Origin: Chloroflexaceae bacterium
GTDB lineage: Bacteria > Chloroflexota > Chloroflexia > Chloroflexales > Chloroflexaceae
DNA: 40,221 bases
Reading direction: 5' to 3'
Assembly (NCBI GenBank): GCA_028282325.1
Contig: JANQID010000023.1
Span: 1-40,221, forward strand
The notes under the pieces are model-generated. The model saw only the letters and a list, made by a program, of their open reading frames with translations, did not search any database and had not been told where the DNA came from. Each line of letters opens with the position of its first letter. Positions within the stretch are counted from its first letter, which is position 1. Below, in pieces: positions 33,967-40,221 of the stretch. The position numbers and the translations under genes were made by a program.

Positions 33967-35400
33967 ATGAATCCCCAGAGACCAGCAACCAATTCAACCC
34001 GACAACGCACACTCACAAGAACCGGCCTGTTTCTAGGCGTAATTCTGGTCATACTCGGCATATGGCCGACGCTCGCAGCAACTCCAACGCACACGGTCTA
34101 TTTGCCGGTGACGATGTATAACGACCCTCCGCCGGCATCGATATTCGGCGTCGAGATAAATCGCAGAAGAGTGGCGCGCGTCGAATCACGGCTGAGTGAA
34201 CTGCGCCCCGGTTGGGTGCGCTACAACGGCTTTCTCTGGTCTGAGGTCGAGTCTGATCCGGGCGAATACAACTGGAATGCGCTCCAAGCACTGGTCGAAC
34301 CCGAACTTCGCATCATTGCCAAACATACGCACAGCATTATCGCGGTGATTCGCGGCACGCCCGATTGGGCGCAGAGCGTTCCCGGCTCCGCTTGCGGCCC
34401 GATCAAGCCTGAGAATCTTGGCAATTTCGCCGCGTTCGTGCGCGAACTCGTCGTACGCTACAGCCAGCCGCCGTTTAACATCTCCCACTGGGAGATCTGG
34501 AACGAGCCCGACGTTGATCCTAGGCTAGTACCCGGAACCTCACCCTACGGCTGTTGGGGCAATCTCAGCCAACCCTATTACGGCGGCAAATATTACGCTG
34601 AGATGTTGGAATATGTATATCCGGCGATCAAAGCCGCTAACTCCGACGCCCAGGTAGTTCTGGGTGGACTGCTTCTAGACTGCGACCCGGAGAACCCGCC
34701 GCCCGGGCAAGATTGCCGATCCGGGCAATTTCTGACCGGCGTTCTGAACAACGGCGGCGGCGCTGTCTTTGATATTGCCGCATACCATGGATACGCGATC
34801 TGGCTGCCAGAAGAGACCGATTGGGATCTCACCCAGCCGAGCTGGATCCATCGCGGCGGCGGCACGCTCGGCAAGCTCGATTATGTGCGTACGATTATGC
34901 AGCGGTACGGCGTTAGCAAACCGATTATGCTGAATGAAGCAGCGTTGCTCTGCTTTGGCAGTGAAGCAACCTGCACCAGCCCGCACTTCGAAGTGGGCCA
35001 GGCAAACTATGCCATTCGAATGTACACCCGCGCCCGAGCTGAGAATTTATTGAGCGCAGTATGGTATCCGCTCAACTATTCAACCTGGCGGTATACCAGC
35101 TTGCTTGACGCCGACCAACAACCGCGACCGGCGTTCCAGACACTGGTGTTTATGCGTGAACGTCTCGGCAGCGCGACCTACGCCGGCGAACTGGCTGCCG
35201 GAACCGATCTGGAAGGTCACGAGTTCCAGGCTGGGTCAACAACCTATCAGATCTACTGGACCAACGATGCATCGGAGGCAGTACTGCACCTTCCGCCAAA
35301 CACACAAGCGGTTTATAATGCAGTCGGAGCACGCCAACCGATCGGCGCTTCGACGTTGACCGTCGGCTTCGAGCCGCGCATTATCGAAATCCGACCGTAA
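33967..35400 (+). CDS. Secreted or membrane-anchored clan GH-A-like glycoside hydrolase (paralogue 1)
   Basis: 477 residues. N-terminal hydrophobic anchor or signal (about 20-38, LFLGVILVILGIWPTLA), then HTVYLPVTMYN, then a TIM-barrel hydrolase: FGVEINRRR, WVRYNGFLWSEVESDPGEYN, the acid/base Glu180 in HWEIWNEPDVDP and a probable nucleophile Glu324 in KPIMLNEAALLC. The C-terminal region (about 400-477, YQIYWTNDASEAVLHLPPN) is a beta domain. The pattern fits GH39/GH5-type clan GH-A; the family number is uncertain. GGAAGG precedes the ATG at about 10 bases. It is in tandem with a second copy 28 bases downstream and related to the remnant at 32275. Linkage specificity unknown. Confidence 0.83.
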   Translation: MNPQRPATNSTRQRTLTRTGLFLGVILVILGIWPTLAATPTHTVYLPVTMYNDPPPASIFGVEINRRRVARVESRLSELRPGWVRYNGFLWSEVESDPGEYNWNALQALVEPELRIIAKHTHSIIAVIRGTPDWAQSVPGSACGPIKPENLGNFAAFVRELVVRYSQPPFNISHWEIWNEPDVDPRLVPGTSPYGCWGNLSQPYYGGKYYAEMLEYVYPAIKAANSDAQVVLGGLLLDCDPENPPPGQDCRSGQFLTGVLNNGGGAVFDIAAYHGYAIWLPEETDWDLTQPSWIHRGGGTLGKLDYVRTIMQRYGVSKPIMLNEAALLCFGSEATCTSPHFEVGQANYAIRMYTRARAENLLSAVWYPLNYSTWRYTSLLDADQQPRPAFQTLVFMRERLGSATYAGELAAGTDLEGHEFQAGSTTYQIYWTNDASEAVLHLPPNTQAVYNAVGARQPIGASTLTVGFEPRIIEIRP

Positions 35401-35428
35401 TGACAACGAATGCAACACTGACGCTTCT

Positions 35429-36826
35429 ATGAACTATAACAACCTTCTCCGCTCCACCGGTTTCATTATCATATGCACCCTCCTCTTGAGCCTGCTTCCG
35501 GTCATACACGTACAATCACAGGCGACCGATCAGACCGGCGCCGCGACGCACACCATCTACCTGCCCGTGATCCACTATCAACTCCCCGGCGAGCAAATCT
35601 TCGGCATCGAGATGAAGCAGATCGCCCCGGAAACCGGCCTCGATCTGGTGCTCACATCAGGCACGAAGTGGATCCGTCGCAACGCGCTGCTCTGGAAAGA
35701 CGTTGAGCCGACCGAGGGCGCAGGGTATATCTGGGATCATTCGCGCATCAAATCGCTGGAACAGGAGATGATCCGGGCCAGCCAGAACAACCTCAAGCTG
35801 ATCGTGATTGTGCGCGGCAGCCCTTCCTGGGCGACCCAGCCCTACGACGTCGATTGCGCCCCAATCAATCGGGCCAAATACGACGCCTTCGCGCGCTTTA
35901 TGGCCGCGGTGGTCGCGCGTTATAGCCGCCCGCCTTACAACGTTACCTACTGGGAGATCGGCAACGAGCCGGACGCATACCTTTTCCCGCACGATTCTCC
36001 AATGGGTTGTTGGGGCATTGTCGATGATCCTTACTACGGCGGGCGAGCCTATGGCGAGATGTTGAAACGCGTCGCCCCGGCGATGAAAGCCGCCAATCCA
36101 GAGATCAAAATCTTGAACGGCGGGCTGCTGCTGGATCGTCCCTATACGCCGGGCGACACAGACGGCCATCCCGGACGTTTTATGGAAGGCGTCTTTCGCG
36201 TCGGCGCCGGCAATGCATTCGACATTATGTCCTTCCACACCTACGCCGAATACGATGGTCGTCCGGAACTCGTCTCGGTTGATGACTGGCGCATCACATA
36301 TTTGCGCGATATGATGCAGGATTACGGCATTCCATTAAAGCCGATGATACGAACGGAAAGCGCCCTGTTGTGCCGAACGGTAACGCCAGAGTGCCGCTGG
36401 GCGCAAGCCGATTATGTCGGCATGGCTTTCGCGCGGTCGTTCAAAGACGAGCTATTGGCGAATATCTGGTATGTCTATGACAACGACTCGTATCACAATA
36501 CGGCGTTGATCGAGCCGGGCGACGTTTTTAGGCCCCGCCAGGCCTATTACGCCTTCCGCCACGCCGCCAGCATGCTCAACCACGTCGAGTATCTTGGCCC
36601 GCTCAGCGATCAACCCGCCGGCGTCGAGGGGTATCGTTTCAAACGCGGCAGCGAAACGGTAGTGATTGTCTGGTCGATTCCATGGCAATCGATTGCCATC
36701 CCGGTTCCGCCCGGCGCAACGGTTCGTTGCACCGATCGCGATGGCGGCGCTCTGGCGTGCAGCAACGACAGCGGCAATGTGCGTGTGTTCGCCCAGCGCA
36801 GTCCGATCTATGTGGTCTGGCGCTAA
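35429..36826 (+). CDS. Secreted clan GH-A-like glycoside hydrolase (paralogue 2)
   Basis: 465 residues. A signal peptide or anchor (about 8-30, STGFIIICTLLLSLLPVIHV) is followed by HTIYLPVIHYQ and the same barrel as the preceding gene: FGIEMKQIAPETGLDLVL, WIRRNALLWKDVEPTEGAGY, Glu180 in YWEIGNEPDAYL and a probable nucleophile Glu310 in KPMIRTESALLC. Both catalytic Glu are kept, so it should be active. The C-terminal beta domain (GYRFKRGSETVVIVWSIPWQ, VFAQRSPIYVVWR) is diverged from paralogue 1. It lies 28 bases after paralogue 1 and 8 bases before the second GT-C gene, so the three are probably co-transcribed. Substrate unknown; a self-made surface glycan is plausible. Confidence 0.83.
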   Translation: MNYNNLLRSTGFIIICTLLLSLLPVIHVQSQATDQTGAATHTIYLPVIHYQLPGEQIFGIEMKQIAPETGLDLVLTSGTKWIRRNALLWKDVEPTEGAGYIWDHSRIKSLEQEMIRASQNNLKLIVIVRGSPSWATQPYDVDCAPINRAKYDAFARFMAAVVARYSRPPYNVTYWEIGNEPDAYLFPHDSPMGCWGIVDDPYYGGRAYGEMLKRVAPAMKAANPEIKILNGGLLLDRPYTPGDTDGHPGRFMEGVFRVGAGNAFDIMSFHTYAEYDGRPELVSVDDWRITYLRDMMQDYGIPLKPMIRTESALLCRTVTPECRWAQADYVGMAFARSFKDELLANIWYVYDNDSYHNTALIEPGDVFRPRQAYYAFRHAASMLNHVEYLGPLSDQPAGVEGYRFKRGSETVVIVWSIPWQSIAIPVPPGATVRCTDRDGGALACSNDSGNVRVFAQRSPIYVVWR

Positions 36827-36834
36827 ACGTCTAT

Positions 36835-38373
36835 ATGCGGGACAGAATCCAATCTATACGATCCTCACAATCCTCGTTCGTGATCGCTCCGGTCTGGATC
36901 GAGCGGGCTATTTTTGTCTGGGTTGCAACAATCACAGTTCTGCTCTGCCTGCTGTTCCATAACCGTGGTTTCGATGATCCCTACATCACCTATCGGTACG
37001 CCGCCAACCTGGCCCAGGGCAACGGGCTTGTCTACAATGTGGGCGAGCGGACGCTCAGCACAACCGCCCCGCTCTACGCGCTGCTGCTGGCGCCGTTCGC
37101 CTGGTCTGGCCTTGACCTCCCCCTGGCGAGCAATACGATCGGCTGTCTGAGCCTGGCGCTCGGCGGCCTGGCGCTCTGGCGGCTCGGCCAGATCTGGCGC
37201 ACGCCATTGGTAGGACTGGTCGGGCTTCTGCTTTACCCAACCTTCTCTCTGCCGATCACGACGCTGGGCGCGGAGACGGTTTTCTCCATCACTTTGATCT
37301 TGTATGGATTTCTCGCTGTTGCCAAGGAGCGCTATCGATGGGCGGCAATCTGGCTGGCGTTGGCGACATTGGCCCGCGCCGACGGCGTGCTGGCGGTCGG
37401 CGTGGCCGGAATTTTTATCATTGCCACGCGCCTGAGCGAACCCGGAGCCAATCGCATCGACTGGCGCAAGCTCGGCGCGCCGGAGTTTTATCGGGCGTTG
37501 CCATGGGATGCGCTGGCAATCTACGCGGCGATTCTGCTTCCCTGGTTTACATTCGCCTGGCTCTACTTCGGGTCGCCGTTCCCGGTTACGCTGGCGGTCA
37601 AACAACACCAGGGCGCAATGGCGATCAGCCAGAGTTTTCTCGCCGGTCTCTGGGGGCAGATCCAGACCTATTGGCATGTCGTTCCCTACCGGCTGCATTT
37701 TGGGTTGGCGGGCATCGGATTGCTCTACGCAAGCTGGAAGCCGCGTCCCTGGCTGCTCATCCTGGGCTGGAGCGCGCTATATCTCGCCGCCTACGCCTGG
37801 TTGGGGGTCAGCGCCTATTTCTGGTACTATGCGCCGCTCAGCGTAGGTTGGATAGCGCTGGTTGGACTGGGGATCACGGCGATCTCTCAGGCGGCGCAGA
37901 AGCTTCTCTCCCGTCGCGGCAACCAGCGACTTGCCGTCATCGCCGCCGGAGTGCTGATTGCGGCACTGGTCGGCATTCACGCCAACTCGCTGGCGCGCCT
38001 CAGCGCATTGAACGATCAGCGCCTGGGCATCTACCGCGCCGTTGGCGCGTGGCTGCGCGCCGACGCTCCGCCCGACGCCAGCATCGGCACGCTCGAAGTC
38101 GGCATTATCGGGTACTATGCCGAGCGCCGCATGATCGACTTCGCCGGTCTGCTCCAACCCGACACGGCGCGCCAATTAACACCGACGACCACGTACGAAG
38201 ATGCCGCGATCTGGGCGTTCGAGCATTATCAACCAGACTACCTGGCGCTCCAACAGGGCATCTTTCCACGCCTGGAACAGAACCCGCTGTTTGTGAACGA
38301 CTGCCGCGAGCGCGAGCAATTCCGCGACGAGCGCTACCCGCACGCCATCGTTGTGTATCGCTGCGCACCTTGA
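36835..38373 (+). CDS. Multi-membrane GT-C glycosyltransferase (GT39/ArnT-like)
   Basis: About 512 residues. Many hydrophobic spans follow a short cytoplasmic N-terminus. The first extracytoplasmic loop has HNRGFDDPYITYRYAANLAQ with the DD pair typical of GT-C acceptor/donor sites, followed by GNGLVYNVGERTLSTTAPLY. The C-terminal soluble part (about 445-512, IGTLEVGIIGYYAERRMIDF, WAFEHYQPDYLALQQGI) resembles the extracytoplasmic domain seen in other membrane GTs of this type. The start is the ATG at 36835, 8 bases after the glycosidase stop; the frame is open upstream only as an overlap. It likely transfers a sugar from a polyprenyl-phosphate donor on the outer face. Donor and target unknown. 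Confidence 0.85.
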   Translation: MRDRIQSIRSSQSSFVIAPVWIERAIFVWVATITVLLCLLFHNRGFDDPYITYRYAANLAQGNGLVYNVGERTLSTTAPLYALLLAPFAWSGLDLPLASNTIGCLSLALGGLALWRLGQIWRTPLVGLVGLLLYPTFSLPITTLGAETVFSITLILYGFLAVAKERYRWAAIWLALATLARADGVLAVGVAGIFIIATRLSEPGANRIDWRKLGAPEFYRALPWDALAIYAAILLPWFTFAWLYFGSPFPVTLAVKQHQGAMAISQSFLAGLWGQIQTYWHVVPYRLHFGLAGIGLLYASWKPRPWLLILGWSALYLAAYAWLGVSAYFWYYAPLSVGWIALVGLGITAISQAAQKLLSRRGNQRLAVIAAGVLIAALVGIHANSLARLSALNDQRLGIYRAVGAWLRADAPPDASIGTLEVGIIGYYAERRMIDFAGLLQPDTARQLTPTTTYEDAAIWAFEHYQPDYLALQQGIFPRLEQNPLFVNDCREREQFRDERYPHAIVVYRCAP

Positions 38374-38470
38374 ATGCAGCCTGGCGCCGTTTCGGATCGC
38401 CATTGCAATCGCTCCCTGTGCTGCGATTACCGCTTTCCAAAGCGCTAGTGCAACCGCCCCACTGCGTAGA

Positions 38471-38498
38471 TTGAATCCGGATCACGGTATGCTATAAT
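38471..38498 (+). promoter_or_regulatory. Promoter-like sequence without an adjacent gene
   Basis: TTGAAT (38471-38476) and a perfect TATAAT (38493-38498) with a 16-base spacer. The predicted start near 38505 is about 650 bases before the next coding start, so it either drives a long leader or a short RNA. Confidence 0.45.
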
Positions 38499-38570
38499 AT
38501 GGCTGCTTTGGATTGGTTTACCCGTTGCTGAATATAGATAAATCAGTTAGAGGTCGTACAATGTGGCTGT

Positions 38571-38603
38571 AGGACTGCCAGTCCTTGAAGGACTGGCAGT
38601 CCT
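38571..38603. repeat. Perfect 15-bp inverted repeat, double copy of the 1005-1025 unit
   Basis: AGGACTGCCAGTCCT (38571-38585), TGA, AGGACTGGCAGTCCT (38589-38603). The arms are exact reverse complements. The 21 bases 38565-38585 are identical to 1005-1025. Each arm is itself nearly palindromic. No T-run follows. Confidence 0.85.
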
Positions 38604-38739
38604 CGATTGTCTATTCTCAGGCTGATCTCTCTATAGATCGCCCTGATCAATTCAGTGCATTATATTGACGAATCCTATATCTTGGCAGATCTAATGCCTT
38701 CTGCTCATCTTGGGTCTATTGCATACTCCTAATTTAGAT

Positions 38740-38882
38740 GCTACCAAACAATATGGAAGACACCGCATGGTGTCATTCTGAGCGCAGCGAAGAATCTCAG
38801 ATTCCCACAGCGTCGAGACCCTTCACGCTGCCGGCGGCTCCGTTCAGGGTGACATGCGACATGGGTAGCATCGTTTGGTAGC
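38740..38882. mobile_element. Short non-coding element with nested terminal inverted repeats (MITE-like), copy 2
   Basis: 143 bases. Outer ends GCTACCAAACAAT (38740-38752) and ATCGTTTGGTAGC (38870-38882) match inverted at 12 of 13 bases. The inner left end TGTCATTCTGAGCGCAGCG (from 38771) pairs with CGTTCAGGGTGACA (38841-38854), and about ten extra bases interrupt the right inner arm. GAGACCCTTC in the middle is shared with copy 1. No coding capacity. Confidence 0.75.
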
Positions 38883-39157
38883 TACTTTGTTTATCTATAC
38901 TGTGCAGCCTATGCTGTAATCATAGTGACAGAGTGTAAGCCCAACACCAGGATATCACCCATAAACAAAATTCTCGTCCACTTGCAAGCCTACTTGCTGA
39001 ACAGCAGCTCGAACTGACAAGAAGCTTATACAATGGTGCATAGCAGGTTGAGCATTGCTTGCCCCTCCCTTGCAGTCAGATTTCGGTTGAGTGCATCCTA
39101 ACCTTCTATTTTAATCTATCGATGTAGACAAAGTCGAATTTAGCAAGGTGATATTCT

Positions 39158-40135
39158 ATGTCTGTGAAGGTCTCCATAATCATCCGATGCTACAACGAGG
39201 AGCAACATATTGGGCGCCTGTTGGATAGTATTATGGACCAGACGCTTCAAGACTTTGAGATTATTGTGGTCGACTCGGGATCGACCGATTCGACAAGAGA
39301 TATTGCATCAAACTATCCGGTGAGAATGCTCTCGATCCAACCCAGCGAATTCTCATTTGGTCGTTCGCTCAATATGGGATGTACAGCGGCGCGAGGTAAC
39401 TTCATCGTTATTGCAAGTGCACATATCTATCCAGTCTATCGAGATTGGGTTGAGCAGTTGCTGGTTCCATTCAGCAATCCGCGCGTTGCACTGGTGTACG
39501 GCAAACAGCGTGGCGATGAGAACACCAAATACTCTGAGCATAGAGTCTTCTCGCGCTGGTTCCCCGATATTTCACGCCCCATCCAAGATTACCCTTTCTG
39601 CAACAACGCGAACGCTGCGATCCGGCGTTCGATATGGTTGAATATGCCATACAACGAAAGTTTGCCGGGTCTTGAAGATGTCGACTGGGCCAATCGCGCC
39701 ATTCAAGCTGGTTACATACTGTCATACGTCGCCGAGGCGGAGATCATCCACGTGCATGACGAGACGCCTCAGCGCATCTACAATCGATATCGCCGCGAAG
39801 CGATCGCTATGAAACGGATCTTTCCCTATGAACACTTCAGCTTGTGGGATTTTCTACGTCTGTTTGTAGCCAATGTTGTCAACGATTGGTATCACGCTCT
39901 GCATGATCGCGTGCTCCATCTGTATTTGGTGCAAATAGTGATGTTCCGATTGATGCAGTTCTGGGGAACTTATCGAGGCTTCTCCTTACGCGGGCAAATG
40001 ACTGCGACGTTGAAACAGACATTCTATTACCCGAATACGTGGAAGCGCTCACGTCCACAGCGACGCGCAGCGCCGGAGCTGCAAATTCGTGAAGCAAACG
40101 CCGAGATTGATCGAGCCAGAGAATCGTATGATTGA
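39158..40135 (+). CDS. GT2-family glycosyltransferase, rhamnosyltransferase-like
   Basis: 325 residues, GT-A fold. KVSIIIRCYNEEQHIGRLLD and FEIIVVDSGSTDSTRDIASN form the nucleotide-binding N-terminus. The usual DxD position reads IASAHIYPVYRDWVEQL, as in a known GT2 subgroup with SAH. FCNNANAAIRRSIWLNMPYN and LPGLEDVDWANRAIQAGYIL supply the ED catalytic region, and H-x-H-D-E (IIHVHDETPQRIYNRYRREA) follows. An amphipathic region near 225-270 may touch the membrane. AAGGTGA lies 6 bases before the ATG. The gene is less G/C-rich than its neighbours and sits between two copies of the same repeat element, which hints at separate ancestry. Confidence 0.88.
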   Translation: MSVKVSIIIRCYNEEQHIGRLLDSIMDQTLQDFEIIVVDSGSTDSTRDIASNYPVRMLSIQPSEFSFGRSLNMGCTAARGNFIVIASAHIYPVYRDWVEQLLVPFSNPRVALVYGKQRGDENTKYSEHRVFSRWFPDISRPIQDYPFCNNANAAIRRSIWLNMPYNESLPGLEDVDWANRAIQAGYILSYVAEAEIIHVHDETPQRIYNRYRREAIAMKRIFPYEHFSLWDFLRLFVANVVNDWYHALHDRVLHLYLVQIVMFRLMQFWGTYRGFSLRGQMTATLKQTFYYPNTWKRSRPQRRAAPELQIREANAEIDRARESYD

Positions 40136-40152
40136 TATCTCCACACCTATTC

Positions 40153-40221
40153 GACCCAACGAACTTGGATCTACCGCAAGCGGTCATTCTGAGCGCAACG
40201 AAGAATCCCGGCTGTTGGGGA
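40153..40221. mobile_element. MITE-like element, partial copy 3 cut by the window end
   Basis: 40153-40220 aligns without gaps to 26160-26227 at 60 of 68 bases, covering the outer end, the GGATCTACCGCAA segment and the inner TCATTCTGAGCG arm. The right half lies beyond the window. It starts 17 bases after the GT2 stop codon. Confidence 0.75.

Larger units (their letters stand above)
38374..39157. other. 784-base A/T-richer spacer with promoter, hairpin and TIR element
   Basis: No convincing coding sequence. It contains a promoter-like site (38471-38498), a perfect 15-bp inverted repeat (38571-38603) and a second element with nested terminal inverted repeats (38740-38882). The last 270 bases before the GT2 gene hold no clear signal apart from its ribosome site AAGGTGA near 39145-39151. 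Confidence 0.7.

Noticed and set aside
36865-38474. Two long frames (minus 36865-37698 and plus 37338-38474) over the GT-C gene
   Set aside because: Arg/Gln-rich shadow translations; the real frame has clear membrane spans and the DD loop.

Overview
The window looks like chromosomal DNA of a filamentous or related Chloroflexota bacterium (class Chloroflexia is my best guess). Pointers are the high GC content, many short GC-rich intergenic palindromes, secreted proteins carrying a VYLP/IYLP-type segment, glycosyltransferases (GTs) with amphipathic C-terminal tails, and a SpoIIM domain fused to ABC-2 permease domains. This assignment is inference from style and family content; no rRNA or marker gene fixes it.

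Layout. 1-4281 (minus): an ABC importer operon with a YnjB-like lipoprotein, two MetI-type permeases and an APH-family kinase between the permease genes; the ATPase gene is not in view. 4501-7397: a TetR regulator with a consensus promoter and its own palindromic operator, convergent with RecD2 helicase. 7634-8197: peptidyl-tRNA hydrolase. 8259-12942 (minus): ATPase, a three-module ABC-2/ABC-2/SpoIIM membrane protein and an amidase. 13234-25599 (plus): a tightly packed surface-polysaccharide locus made of a membrane-anchored polysaccharide deacetylase, a chain-length-regulator/exporter-permease fusion (Wzz-like plus Wzm), Wzt ATPase with a C-terminal sugar-recognition domain, and five GTs. 25600-28372: repeat-rich spacer and a secreted FG-GAP protein closed by a terminator. 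28465-30563 (minus): class V aminotransferase and alpha/beta hydrolase. 30746-31068: tRNA-Trp, tRNA-Ser(TGA) and tRNA-Ser(GCT) with promoter and terminator. 31222-40135 (plus): a second envelope-glycan block with two GT2 enzymes, two multi-membrane GT-C enzymes, two tandem secreted clan GH-A-like glycosidases and the decayed remnant of a third.

How it works together. The 13-25 kb locus has the logic of ABC-dependent polysaccharide export: cytoplasmic GTs build a chain, Wzt probably recognises it, Wzm exports it, a Wzz-like domain fused to Wzm may couple chain length to export, and the deacetylase can modify the product outside. The 31-40 kb block (lipid-linked-sugar GT-Cs, secreted glycosidases) probably makes or trims another surface glycan.

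The most unusual items are the Wzz-Wzm fusion, the ABC-2/ABC-2/SpoIIM fusion, the kinase inside a YnjB-type importer operon, the tail module shared by several GTs, the frameshifted glycosidase remnant, and a family of short elements with nested terminal inverted repeats present in up to four copies.
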